Source of the DNA: Pseudotabrizicola formosa
Lineage (GTDB): Bacteria; Pseudomonadota; Alphaproteobacteria; Rhodobacterales; Rhodobacteraceae
Direction: 5' to 3'
Assembly (NCBI RefSeq): GCF_002900965.1
Contig: NZ_PJOM01000005.1
Span: 157,991 to 221,990 of the forward strand
DNA: 64,000 nucleotides
Both the position numbers and the translations under genes were made by a program. How positions within the stretch are numbered: position 1 is the first letter of the stretch; every line of letters begins with the position of its first letter. Shown here piece after piece: positions 18,017 through 26,380 of this stretch. The notes under the pieces are model-generated. The model was not told where the DNA came from, did no database searches, and was given only the letters and a program-made list of their open reading frames with translations.

Positions 18017-19054
18017 ATGAACATGTTTAAAATTTCCGCCTCGGCGCTGGCAATCGCCGCTGCTGCCACCGCTGCTGATGCGCGCGATCAGGTGCAGGTC
18101 ACCGGATCTTCGACCGTTCTGCCCTATTCGACCATCGTGGCTGAAGCATTCGGCGAAAACTTTGATTTCCCGACCCCGGTCGTGGAAGGTGGCGGTTCGG
18201 GCGCTGGCCGCAAGAAGATGTGCGAAGGCGTGGGCCCCAATACCGCCGACATCGCCAACTCGTCGTCGCGCATCACCAAGGGCGACTATGAGCTGTGCAT
18301 GTCCAATGGCGTGACAGAAATCATCGAAGTCCGCTTTGGCTATGACGGCATCGTCTTCGCCTCGGACGTCAACGGCCCGGAATTCGCCTATACCCAGGCA
18401 GACATCCATGGCGCTCTGGCTGCCAAGGTTCTCAAGGACGGCGCTCTGGTCGACAACACCGCCAAGACCTGGGCAGATGTTAACCCTGCTCTGCCGGCTC
18501 AAGACATCCTGGTCTTCGTTCCCGGCACCAAGCACGGCACGCGCGAAGTGTTCGATGAAAAGGTGATCCTGCAGGGTTGCGTTGACAATGGCACGTTCGA
18601 GGCCCTGAAGGCTGCTGCAAACGGCGACGAGGATGCTGCCGAGGAAGGCTGCATGGCGCTGCGCACCGACGGCCTGTCCGTCGATATCGATGGCGACTAC
18701 ACCGAAACCCTGGCCCGTGTTGACGCCAACAAGAACGGCATCGGCGTGTTCGGTCTGTCGTTCTACCAGAACAACACCGACAAGCTGCGCGTCGCCACCA
18801 TGAGCGGTGTGATTCCCACCACCGAAGCCATCGCTGCCGGTGACTATCCCGTGTCGCGCCCGCTGTATTTCTACGTCAAGAAGGCCCATCTGGGCGTGAT
18901 CCCAGGCCTGCAGGAATACATCGACTTCTTCGTGTCGGATGACATGGCAGGACCGGATGGCCCATTGGCCGCCTATGGCCTGGTGTCCGACCCGGAACTG
19001 GCTGCGACTCAGGCCATGGTTGCTGCCGGAACGCCGATGGCACCGATCGAGTGA
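18017..19054 (+). CDS. pstS: Phosphate ABC transporter substrate-binding protein
   Basis: A 345-residue periplasmic phosphate binder. The signal peptide is MNMFKISASALAIAAAATAADA, followed by VQVTGSSTVLPYS, the phosphate-binding TGSST-like loop, and VVEGGGSGAGRKKMCEG with the second phosphate contact. The start follows AAAGGAG. A Pho box lies 80 nt upstream and a strong stem-loop lies between this gene and pstC. The protein has the larger size common in alphaproteobacterial PstS of the PhoX-linked type. Confidence 0.95.
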   Translation: MNMFKISASALAIAAAATAADARDQVQVTGSSTVLPYSTIVAEAFGENFDFPTPVVEGGGSGAGRKKMCEGVGPNTADIANSSSRITKGDYELCMSNGVTEIIEVRFGYDGIVFASDVNGPEFAYTQADIHGALAAKVLKDGALVDNTAKTWADVNPALPAQDILVFVPGTKHGTREVFDEKVILQGCVDNGTFEALKAAANGDEDAAEEGCMALRTDGLSVDIDGDYTETLARVDANKNGIGVFGLSFYQNNTDKLRVATMSGVIPTTEAIAAGDYPVSRPLYFYVKKAHLGVIPGLQEYIDFFVSDDMAGPDGPLAAYGLVSDPELAATQAMVAAGTPMAPIE

Positions 19055-19068
19055 TCGACCGAAACATC

Positions 19069-19094
19069 GAGAGAGCGCGGCGTCGCGCTCTCTC
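19069..19094 (+). terminator. Stem-loop between pstS and pstC
   Basis: An 11-bp perfect stem (GAGAGAGCGCG with CGCGCTCTCTC, loop GCGT) is followed by TTTCCTTTC. It resembles a partial rho-independent terminator or an RNA-stabilising hairpin that would leave pstS mRNA more abundant than pstCA mRNA. Confidence 0.7.
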
Positions 19095-19135
19095 TTTCCT
19101 TTCGCCCACGGGCGTCTCCTGAAAGCGGTTTTGCC

Positions 19136-20596
19136 ATGAGTGTCGGCCTTCTTTCCCTGATCGTCCTTGTCATTTCGGCGGTGGGCTTCGTCATGGCGCG
19201 TGCCCGCGCCCTGAAAAGCGCCGGTGGCAATGTCCGGGCCCTGCATTCGCTGCCGTCCTACTATGGACAGGCAGCTCTTCTGTTCACGGCTGTCCCGGCC
19301 TTTGTGCTGATGGCCCTGTGGCTTTTGATCCAGGGGCCGATGATCGATGCACGCATCATCGGACAGTTGGGGCCAGACGTCGCCACCGATGCAACCGCCG
19401 CGAAACTGGCGATGAGCGACGTGCGCCGCATCGCCGGTGGTCTTGATGCCTTGCAAGTGCAGCTTGGCCTGTCAAACGCGGACCTCAGCGCGTTGCGCGC
19501 AGAGGTGAGCGATGTCCGCGCCAGTCTTGCACAGGTCGGTGTCGCTTTGGGCAGTGACATCAGGGCCGAGGTCTTCGAGGCCGCCAAGGCCTATCGTATC
19601 GCGCAATCCTCCAGCGCGTTGGCAATGAGCATCACTGTTATCCTGACGGCACTTGCCGGTTTTGGGTTTGCAGTCATGCGGACCACCCGCGATTTCCGCG
19701 CGCGCAACGTGACAGAGCAGTTCATTCTTTGGGTCTTCATCGCGGCGGCGACGGTCGCCATCCTGACGACCATCGGCATCGTCCTGTCGCTGCTGTCAGA
19801 ATCGATCAGGTTCTTCAGCCAATACCCGATTTCCGAGTTCTATTTCGGCACGGTCTGGAATCCGCAGTTTCGCGGCGGGTCTGACCTTGGCCTTCTGCCC
19901 TTGCTGTGGGGCACGCTTTACATCAGCTTTGTCTCGATGCTGGTGTCCGTGCCGCTTGGCCTGTTCACGGCGATCTACACTGCCGAATATGCACCCCAGC
20001 AGGTGCGCAATGTGATCAAGCCACTCATCGAGGTGATCGCCGGCATCCCGACGGTTGTCTTCGGTCTTTTTGCCCTTGTGACGGTTGGCCCGTTCTTGCG
20101 CGACTTCATCGCCGTGCCGACCGGGCTTGGCAATTCCGGATCGTCCGTGATGACCGCCGGTCTGGTCATCGGCATCTTGAACACGCCTTTCATCTCGTCC
20201 TTGGCTGATGACATCATCAACTCGGTGCCTAATTCCCTGCGCGAAGGCTCTTATGGTCTTGGGGCCACCAAATCGGAAACGATCCGTCAGGTTGTGTTGC
20301 CGGCCGCTTTGCCGGGGATCGTCGGTGCGGTGCTGCTGGCTGCAAGCCGTGCGATCGGCGAGACGATGATTGTGGTGATGGGGGCAGGCGCAGCTGCCAA
20401 ACTGGGGCTGAACCCCTTTGAAGCGATGACGACGATCACCGTGAAGATCGTCAGCCAGTTGACGGGTGACCTTGCCTTTGACTCGCCCGAAACGCTGGTG
20501 GCCTTTGCGCTTGGCCTTACGCTGTTTTTCTTGACGCTGGGGCTCAACATCTTTGCCCTGTGGTTCGTGCGCAAATACCGGGAGCAGTACGACTAA
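19136..20596 (+). CDS. pstC: Phosphate ABC transporter permease PstC
   Basis: A 486-residue membrane permease. The long N-terminal region (residues 1-220) has extra membrane segments and a soluble stretch of alternating Leu/Ala heptads around 105-150, as in other alphaproteobacterial PstC proteins. The core permease follows (LLWGTLYISFVSMLVSVPLG, EGSYGLGATKSETIRQVVLPAALPG as EAA loop, and AIGETMIVVMGAG). Its TAA stop overlaps the pstA ATG (TAATG). The neighbours are pstS and pstA; the expected pstB is absent. Confidence 0.94.
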   Translation: MSVGLLSLIVLVISAVGFVMARARALKSAGGNVRALHSLPSYYGQAALLFTAVPAFVLMALWLLIQGPMIDARIIGQLGPDVATDATAAKLAMSDVRRIAGGLDALQVQLGLSNADLSALRAEVSDVRASLAQVGVALGSDIRAEVFEAAKAYRIAQSSSALAMSITVILTALAGFGFAVMRTTRDFRARNVTEQFILWVFIAAATVAILTTIGIVLSLLSESIRFFSQYPISEFYFGTVWNPQFRGGSDLGLLPLLWGTLYISFVSMLVSVPLGLFTAIYTAEYAPQQVRNVIKPLIEVIAGIPTVVFGLFALVTVGPFLRDFIAVPTGLGNSGSSVMTAGLVIGILNTPFISSLADDIINSVPNSLREGSYGLGATKSETIRQVVLPAALPGIVGAVLLAASRAIGETMIVVMGAGAAAKLGLNPFEAMTTITVKIVSQLTGDLAFDSPETLVAFALGLTLFFLTLGLNIFALWFVRKYREQYD

Positions 20597-21960
20597 TGAC
20601 CGACATATCTCAATTCCCCGCGAGCGGCGCGCCTCCGGCGCGGGCCACAAGCTCGCTCATGGCGAATACGCCTCGCACCCTGCGTCGCAACGCGGCTGAA
20701 AAGCGGTTCCGCCTTTATGGGCTCATCGCGGTCTCTATTGCGCTGACAACCCTTGCGATCATGCTGTTCACGATCTTTCGGGACGGGTCATCCGCCTTCG
20801 TTCAGGCCAAGATTGTCTTCCCGGTGGCCATCGACGCGGCTGTCGTTGACAAGGCTGGCACCCGCGATCTTGCCGAGATGTCAAAAGTCACGACTGTCGG
20901 CTATGGCCGCGTGCTCGGGGCCTCTCTGGTGCAGCATCTGACCGACCGGAACATTGTGGTCGACGGCAGCACAGAGAAAGAAATCGCCGACATGATTTCG
21001 AAGGATGCTCCGGCACGCCTGCGGGACATGGTGCTGGCAGACCCTTCTTTGGTCGGCCAGACCATCAGTTTTGAGGCCTTCGCCACCGGCCGGATCGACG
21101 GGTACCTCAAGGGACGCGTGGATCGTGAAATCGCGGCACGCGACTCGAACGTCTCGGTGCTGCAGCTGGACCTGGCAGATGCCATGGTGGACGCCGGCAT
21201 ATTGAAAAGCAGCTTCAACTGGCGCTTCATCACCGCGCCGGACGCCTCTGACCTGCGTCCCGAGGCTGCGGGCCTGGGTGTGGCCTTGCTGGGCACGCTT
21301 TACATGATGGTTCTGGTGTTCATCTTCACGTTGCCGCTGGGTGTTGGTGCCTCGATCTATCTGGAAGAGTTCGCTCCGAAGAACTGGTTCACCGACCTTG
21401 TCGAGGTGAACATTTCGAATCTGGCAGCTGTGCCGTCCATTGTTTATGGCATTCTGGGTCTTGCGGTCTTTATCAACTTTGCCGGCCTGCCCTCCTCTGC
21501 GCCATTGGTCGGTGCCCTTGTCCTTACGCTGATGACCTTGCCGACGATCATCATCGCGACACGGTCCGCCATCCGCGCCGTGCCGCCCTCAATCCGCGAT
21601 GCTGCCCTTGGGGTCGGTGCGTCCAAGATGCAGATGGTTTTCCATCATGTCCTGCCCTTGGCCGCGCCCGGCATTCTGACCGGAACGATCTTGGGTCTTG
21701 CCTCGGCGCTCGGGGAAACCGGCCCGCTGCTGCTGATCGGCATGGTTGCCTTTGTGACCAATTATCCGGCCAGCCCGTTTGATGGCGGTGTCATGGACCC
21801 GGCGACGGCACTGCCGGTGCAGGTCTATTCCTGGGCCTCGCGGTCCGATCCGGCCTTCATCGAGCGGTCGTCCGGCGCGATCATCGTGCTGCTGGCCTTT
21901 CTTGTGGTGATGAACGTCGCGGCGATCCTGTTGCGTCGCCGGTTCGAGCGGCGCTGGTAA
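20596..21960 (+). CDS. pstA: Phosphate ABC transporter permease PstA
   Basis: A 454-residue permease with the alphaproteobacterial DUF3333 N-terminal region (residues ~25-200), then the transport core with LYMMVLVFIFTLPLGVGASI and the EAA loop DAALGVGASKMQMVFHHVLP. The ATG at 20596 overlaps the pstC stop. In most relatives pstB and phoU come next; here a stem-loop (21993-22018) and an unrelated hydrolase gene follow, so the ATPase must be supplied from elsewhere or has been lost. Confidence 0.94.
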   Translation: MTDISQFPASGAPPARATSSLMANTPRTLRRNAAEKRFRLYGLIAVSIALTTLAIMLFTIFRDGSSAFVQAKIVFPVAIDAAVVDKAGTRDLAEMSKVTTVGYGRVLGASLVQHLTDRNIVVDGSTEKEIADMISKDAPARLRDMVLADPSLVGQTISFEAFATGRIDGYLKGRVDREIAARDSNVSVLQLDLADAMVDAGILKSSFNWRFITAPDASDLRPEAAGLGVALLGTLYMMVLVFIFTLPLGVGASIYLEEFAPKNWFTDLVEVNISNLAAVPSIVYGILGLAVFINFAGLPSSAPLVGALVLTLMTLPTIIIATRSAIRAVPPSIRDAALGVGASKMQMVFHHVLPLAAPGILTGTILGLASALGETGPLLLIGMVAFVTNYPASPFDGGVMDPATALPVQVYSWASRSDPAFIERSSGAIIVLLAFLVVMNVAAILLRRRFERRW

Positions 21961-21992
21961 GCCGCGATTCTTCAAACGCGCTCATCATGACG

Positions 21993-22018
21993 GGGGGCTT
22001 GCCGAAAGGTGGGCCCCT
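21993..22018 (+). terminator. Terminator-like hairpin after pstA
   Basis: A 10-11 bp stem including three G-T pairs closes on a GAAA tetraloop (arms 21993-22003 and 22008-22018), starting 33 nt after the pstA stop; it is followed by CTCGCATTT. It marks a likely end of the pstSCA transcript. No trace of a pstB coding sequence is visible in the 130 bases between pstA and the next gene. Confidence 0.6.
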
Positions 22019-22092
22019 CTCGCATTTGTGACGCTGGTCAACGCGCGCTTCGGACTTAAGCTGTCAATGGAGTCAGCAGGATGGAGACCGGC

Positions 22093-22980
22093 ATGAACAG
22101 ATTGACCGCCAAGGATTTTCACCCCGATCTGCTGGAGCTTTACGATTTTTATGCCCATGGCAAGATCACGAAACGTGAGTTTCTGGATCGGGCAGGCCGG
22201 TTCACTGTTGGCGGCATGACCGCTATGGCGCTCTTGTCGGCAATTTCGCCCAACTATGCGTTGGCCCAGCAGGTGGCCTTTACCGATCCCGACATCGTTG
22301 CCGAATACATCACTTATCCTTCGCCCAACGGTCATGGCTCGGTGCGCGGCTATCTGGTGCGGCCTGCTGCGGCGACCGGCCGGGTGGCCGCAGTGGTGGT
22401 GGTCCACGAAAACCGCGGGCTGAATCCCTACATTGAGGACGTGGCCCGCCGTGTGGCCAAGGCAGGCTACATCGCGCTGGCCCCGGACGGTCTGTCATCA
22501 GTCGGCGGCTATCCCGGGAATGACGAAAAAGGGCGTGCGTTGCAGGCCCAGGTCGACCCGACAAAGCTGATGAACGACTTTTTCGCGGCGATCGACTTTC
22601 TGATGGCCCATGAAACGACCACCGGGAAGGTCGGGATCACCGGCTTCTGCTATGGCGGCGGCGTGTCGAATGCGGCAGCGGTGGCCTACCCGGAGCTGGC
22701 TTGCGCCGTGCCGTTTTACGGGCGTCAGGCCGCGGCGGAAGATGTGCCAAGGATCAACGCTCCCATCCTGCTGCACTATGCCGAACTCGACACCCGCATC
22801 AATGAAGGCTGGCCAGCCTATGAAGCCGCGTTGCAGCAGGCGGGCAAGACCTATGAGGCACATATCTATCCCGGCGTGAACCACGGGTTCCACAATGATT
22901 CTACCCCGCGCTATGATGAAGCGGCGGCCAAGCTGGCCTGGGACCGTACGCTGGAGTGGTTTGCCAAGTATCTCGCCTGA
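22093..22980 (+). CDS. Dienelactone hydrolase family protein, YghX-like
   Basis: A 295-residue alpha/beta hydrolase with the dienelactone-hydrolase triad: Cys nucleophile in GFCYGGG, Asp in YAELDTRIN and His in NHGFHND. It carries an N-terminal extension (KITKREFLDRAGRFTVGG and a hydrophobic stretch to ALA) resembling a Tat-like or membrane-associating leader, as in E. coli YghX. The start at 22093 follows GGAG; ATG 22081 is an alternative. Its substrate is unknown. The gene stands alone downstream of pstSCA and is probably not functionally tied to phosphate transport. Confidence 0.88.
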   Translation: MNRLTAKDFHPDLLELYDFYAHGKITKREFLDRAGRFTVGGMTAMALLSAISPNYALAQQVAFTDPDIVAEYITYPSPNGHGSVRGYLVRPAAATGRVAAVVVVHENRGLNPYIEDVARRVAKAGYIALAPDGLSSVGGYPGNDEKGRALQAQVDPTKLMNDFFAAIDFLMAHETTTGKVGITGFCYGGGVSNAAAVAYPELACAVPFYGRQAAAEDVPRINAPILLHYAELDTRINEGWPAYEAALQQAGKTYEAHIYPGVNHGFHNDSTPRYDEAAAKLAWDRTLEWFAKYLA

Positions 22981-23079
22981 TGCGTCAGATCTGCACGCGG
23001 CACAGGTCCGGGGCTGGCCAGATCGGGGTGACAGTGTGACCGGTTGCACAGGGCCGCATTTTGCGGCATCTGAACCGCC

Positions 23080-23445
23080 ATGGTTCTGCGTCTGATCATG
23101 CGGTTGCGCCGTCTTGTCCTGATCGCCTTGCTGGCGGTTGGCCTCGCTGTTTCCGGTTTCGGACATCGCGCCCCGATGGCACAGGATGCGCAACTCGAGG
23201 CGCTTTTGCTGTCCGGCTTTACCATGGCCGATCTGTGCACCCCGTCCGGCTCGGATGAGGCGGCATCTGCTGTTCCCTGCCTTGCCTGCACGCCCTCGGG
23301 TCCGGTTCTTATTCCTGCCCTGGGCTGCATGTTGCGCCCGGCGGATGTGCAGGTGCTTGCGGCCGTGTTTGCCCCGCGCGAACGCAGAACCGTCGCCAGC
23401 GTTCATGACCCCGCCCACGCGCCGCGTGCGCCGCCCCTGGCCTGA
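23080..23445 (+). CDS. Small DUF2946-like membrane/exported protein
   Basis: A 121-residue product (115 if the ATG at 23098 is used) with a basic N-terminus and a single hydrophobic segment (LVLIALLAVGLAVSGFG), then MAQDAQLEALL and a CxxC motif (PCLACTPSG) and a proline/alanine-rich tail. Small proteins with this layout are often encoded next to copper chaperones in Rhodobacterales, which is the case here. A role in copper handling is inferred from the CxxC and the neighbour only. No strong ribosome site is visible. Confidence 0.65.
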   Translation: MVLRLIMRLRRLVLIALLAVGLAVSGFGHRAPMAQDAQLEALLLSGFTMADLCTPSGSDEAASAVPCLACTPSGPVLIPALGCMLRPADVQVLAAVFAPRERRTVASVHDPAHAPRAPPLA

Positions 23446-23517
23446 TCCTGTCTGTCTGAATCCTATCCAGTCCTGACAGCCGGCACAGTGCCGCGCTCAA
23501 GCCAAAAGGCAATTATC

Positions 23518-24015
23518 ATGAATGCTCGTCTTTCTTCGTTCCGTCTGGCCCCCTCGCTGCTGGCCCTATGTGCAGCGCTTGCCCTGGCAACCGCTGGGCA
23601 CGCCCATGGCGTCACTGCGGGTGATCTGGAAATCATCCATCCCAATATCCTTGCACCGGCACCTTCGGCCAAGTCGGCGGCGGGCTATATGGGCATCGCC
23701 AATGCCGGCACCACCGCGGATCGGTTGATCGGCATCGAAGTGCCCACGGTCGCGCGGTCCGAACTGCACACCACCGAACACGGCACCGATGGCGTGGCGC
23801 GGATGATGCATGTCGACGGCATCGAGATCCCGCCGGGTGAAACCGTTCTGCTGGAGCGTGGCGGCATGCATATCATGCTCATGGGCCTGACCGGCCCATT
23901 GGTCGAAGGCCAGATGGTGCCTGGCACACTGGTCTTCGAAAATGCGGGCCGGGTCGAGGTCGAGTTCAGCGTCGACCCGTCGGATGGCGTCGATCATTCC
24001 GACATGGGACACTGA
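23518..24015 (+). CDS. Periplasmic copper chaperone PCu(A)C
   Basis: A 165-residue exported protein with signal peptide ending near ATAGHA. The PCu(A)C Cu(I)-binding pattern H-x10-M...H-x-M is visible: ELHTTEHGTDGVARMMHVDG followed by GGMHIMLMG. Family members deliver Cu(I) to the CuA site of cytochrome c oxidase together with Sco proteins. The start at 23518 is the second Met of the frame. The His-rich C-terminus (DGVDHSDMGH) may add metal affinity. It follows the small CxxC protein and converges on the RpiR gene, with a bidirectional hairpin between them. Confidence 0.9.
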   Translation: MNARLSSFRLAPSLLALCAALALATAGHAHGVTAGDLEIIHPNILAPAPSAKSAAGYMGIANAGTTADRLIGIEVPTVARSELHTTEHGTDGVARMMHVDGIEIPPGETVLLERGGMHIMLMGLTGPLVEGQMVPGTLVFENAGRVEVEFSVDPSDGVDHSDMGH

Positions 24016-24025
24016 TCCCGCAACC

Positions 24026-24051
24026 CCCCGTGGCGGTCTGCTGCCACGGGG
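24026..24051. terminator. Bidirectional hairpin between convergent genes
   Basis: A 9-bp perfect stem (CCCCGTGGC with GCCACGGGG, 8-nt loop) fills the 39-nt space between the copper chaperone and the convergent RpiR gene. It can terminate transcripts from both sides. Confidence 0.65.
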
Positions 24052-24054
24052 CTC

Positions 24055-24930
24055 CTATCGGTAGCGCCGGAAAAACCGTGATCGGTCGTACAGCGTTTCC
24101 ATCCGTTTCATCCGGCCTTCGGTTTCCGCCCATGTCCGGCTTTGCACACTGGCGAGCAGCGTTTCCACCAAGACCAGAATCGACACTGTGGAATCCCAGG
24201 CCGAAGGCGCCTCGATATGTGCGGTCAGGGTGTGGCGGGCGTGCGCGGCGGCGGGGCTGACCCAACGGTCGGTGATCACCACCACCTCTGCCCCCTGTTC
24301 CACCGACAATTCCACCAACTGGAGCACCGAGTTTTCATAGCGGCGGATATCGAACGCCACCAGAACATCGCCGGGCTTCATGTCCAGCAGGGCGGGGGGC
24401 CAGGTGTTCGACATGTCGGACAACAATGTGACCTCGGGCCGCACCACCTTCATCAACGATACAAGATAGTCGGCATGGGCATGGGTGATGCGCCCGCCCA
24501 TGGCAAAGATCCGGCGCGACGGGTCGGCCAGAAGGTTGGCCACCGCGTCGAAATCGCCATGGTTGATCTGACTCAGCGTCGCTTGCAGATTGGCCACCAC
24601 CGCGGCGGCAAAGCGGTTCAGGATATGGGTGTCGGGTGCCCCCCCGGCCCAACGATCGTGCTTGACCAGCGGCGATTCGAGCATCGCCCCCACTTCACCG
24701 CGCAGGGCCGACTGAAAGTCAGGGTAGCCCCGGTAGCCCAGCTTCTGACACAGGCGCACCACGGTGGGGGTCGAGACCTCTGCCGCCCGTGCCAGGGCCG
24801 TGATGGAGCCAAGCGCTGCCACCGGATACTGGCGCAGGATATGGGTTGCCACCTGGCGTTCTGCGCGGGTCAGATCGGGCAGAGCGGCGCGCAGCCTGTC
24901 TTCAACGCCAAGGGGAAGGTCCATATCCAT
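24055..24930 (-). CDS. RpiR/MurR-family transcriptional regulator
   Basis: A 291-residue regulator with an N-terminal RpiR helix-turn-helix (LTRAERQVATHILRQYP, AAEVSTPTVVRLCQKLGYRGYPDF) and a C-terminal SIS domain (RRIFAMGGRITHAHADYLVSLM) of the sugar-phosphate isomerase fold. The start at 24930 follows AGGAAAGG. It is divergent from the TRAP/gamma-glutamyl operon, which it very likely controls; SIS domains usually bind phosphosugars, but members near amine catabolism also exist. Dyads at 24999-25009 and 25032-25044 in the shared promoter region are operator candidates. Confidence 0.92.
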   Translation of the reverse strand: MDMDLPLGVEDRLRAALPDLTRAERQVATHILRQYPVAALGSITALARAAEVSTPTVVRLCQKLGYRGYPDFQSALRGEVGAMLESPLVKHDRWAGGAPDTHILNRFAAAVVANLQATLSQINHGDFDAVANLLADPSRRIFAMGGRITHAHADYLVSLMKVVRPEVTLLSDMSNTWPPALLDMKPGDVLVAFDIRRYENSVLQLVELSVEQGAEVVVITDRWVSPAAAHARHTLTAHIEAPSAWDSTVSILVLVETLLASVQSRTWAETEGRMKRMETLYDRSRFFRRYR

Positions 24931-24998
24931 GCCTTTCCTGCCAGAATTGTGCCCCGCATAACGCCAGCGGAACGGTCGATTGCGCATCACTGTGCTGG

Positions 24999-25048
24999 AT
25001 TTCCGAAATGATTGTAACAGAAAATGCGCAGAAGAAAAATTCTTGACA
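24999..25048. promoter_or_regulatory. Divergent promoter region with two dyads
   Basis: ATTTC-C-GAAAT (24999-25009) and AAGAA-AAA-TTCTT (25032-25044) are perfect dyads in the 172-nt gap between the RpiR gene and the + strand operon. The second overlaps TTGACA (25043-25048), a perfect -35 element for the + strand, although no good -10 follows at 16-18 nt. An RpiR dimer bound here would block polymerase. Confidence 0.4.
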
Positions 25049-25102
25049 GAACCGTGTCAGATCAGGAACCCTGACGATACCAAGAGGGGCACCGAGTCAC
25101 TG

Positions 25103-25870
25103 ATGAGCCTGCAGTCCATCCAGACCGATTTTGTGGCATCTGTCGAAAACCGCGATGCTGCAGGGGCCATTCTGCTGGTCTGCGAGCACGCGAGCAACGC
25201 TTTTCCAGCGCCCTGGGGCCGGCTTGGCCTGACCGATGCGCAAGCCCGTGCCCATGTGGCCTGGGACCCGGGCGCGCTGGACCTGTCGCGCGCCCTTGCC
25301 GCACGTCTGGATGCCGCGCTGGTGCATGCCCCGGCCAGCCGGTTGATCTATGATCTGAACCGTGGCCCCAACCGCGCCGATGCCATGGCCCCGAGGTCCG
25401 AGGTGCACGACATTCCTGGCAACACGGGCCTGACCCCGCTGGACCGCCTGCACCGGGCCGAGGCGCTGTATCTGCCGTTTCACACCAGCCTGCAGGCCGA
25501 GATCGTGCGGCGACTGGCGCTCGGTCGGCCAACGGTTCTGATCACGATCCATTCCTTTACGCCGGTCTATCACGGTCAGCACCGCGCGGTGGAGTTCGGC
25601 GTGATCCATGATGCCGATGACCGCATGGCCCGGGCCATTGTGGCGGCGGCACAGGACCTGTCCGGGCTGGCCTGCGCGCTGAATGAACCTTATTCCGCTG
25701 CCGATGGTGTGACCCATACCTTGCGCCTGCACGCCACGCCCTATGGTCTGGCCAATGCGATGCTGGAAATACGCAATGATCTGATTGCCACGCCCGGCCA
25801 GGTGGAGGCCATGGCCAGTCAACTGGCCCCGGTGCTGCAAACGGCACTTGCCACCATGGCGGAGGGCTGA
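25103..25870 (+). CDS. N-formylglutamate amidohydrolase family enzyme (non-hut)
   Basis: A 255-residue member of the HutG family (motifs LLVCEHASNAFP at the N-terminus, SRLIYDLNRGPNR, TIHSFTPVYHG). It is a paralogue of hutG, not a copy: the sequence is clearly divergent. It opens an operon with a TRAP transporter, a glutamine-synthetase-like ligase, an aldehyde dehydrogenase and an iron alcohol dehydrogenase. In that setting a gamma-glutamyl amide hydrolase role, releasing glutamate from a gamma-glutamyl amino acid, is more likely than deformylation. I chose the ATG at 25103; the upstream part of the frame has no family similarity. Confidence 0.8.
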   Translation: MSLQSIQTDFVASVENRDAAGAILLVCEHASNAFPAPWGRLGLTDAQARAHVAWDPGALDLSRALAARLDAALVHAPASRLIYDLNRGPNRADAMAPRSEVHDIPGNTGLTPLDRLHRAEALYLPFHTSLQAEIVRRLALGRPTVLITIHSFTPVYHGQHRAVEFGVIHDADDRMARAIVAAAQDLSGLACALNEPYSAADGVTHTLRLHATPYGLANAMLEIRNDLIATPGQVEAMASQLAPVLQTALATMAEG

Positions 25871-25873
25871 TCG

Positions 25874-26380
25874 ATGCCGCGTTTTGCCCTTGCCTTCGTG
25901 CGGCTGGTGGACCGCCTGAATTACGGCGTGGGCCGTATGGCGATGTACCTTTTGTTTGTTCTGATGGGCATCCTGATGTGGTCTACCATCAGCAAGGCCG
26001 CCTTCACCCCATCGCTCTGGACGCTGGAAATGGCCCAGTTCGTGATGGTGGCCTATTTTGTGCTGGGCGGACCCTATGCGATGCAGATGGGCAGCCATGT
26101 GCGCATGGACCTGTTCTATGCGAAGCAAAGCCCGGTGCGGCAGGCGTGGTGGGATGCGATCACCGTGCTGGCACTGATCTTCTATCTTGGGGTGATGCTT
26201 TGGGGGGCCGTCGATTCCACCCTGTATTCGCTGCAATACAACGAACGCAGCCCCACAGCCTGGCGACCCTATCTCTGGCCGATCAAGGTGATCCTTTGTG
26301 TCGGATTTTTTCTCATGCTGTTGCAGGCCCTCGCTGCGCTGATCCGTGACCTGGCCACCATCCGCGGGGACACCATCTGA
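25874..26380 (+). CDS. TRAP transporter small permease (DctQ-type)
   Basis: A 168-residue protein with four predicted membrane segments, typical of the DctQ subunit. It starts 3 nt after the preceding gene and its stop overlaps the DctM start (TGATG). With the large permease and the binding protein it makes a Na+-driven uptake system. The segment SLQYNERSPTAWRPYLWPIK before the last helix is a common DctQ feature (small-subunit loop before the final transmembrane segment). Confidence 0.92.
   Translation: MPRFALAFVRLVDRLNYGVGRMAMYLLFVLMGILMWSTISKAAFTPSLWTLEMAQFVMVAYFVLGGPYAMQMGSHVRMDLFYAKQSPVRQAWWDAITVLALIFYLGVMLWGAVDSTLYSLQYNERSPTAWRPYLWPIKVILCVGFFLMLLQALAALIRDLATIRGDTI

Noticed and set aside
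21961..22092. Remnant of pstB after pstA
   Set aside because: No frame shows Walker A, signature or Walker B motifs; the gap holds only a hairpin and a leader.
25043..25070. A complete sigma-70 promoter for the TRAP operon
   Set aside because: TTGACA is perfect but no acceptable -10 is found 16-18 nt downstream; only the -35-like element is reported.
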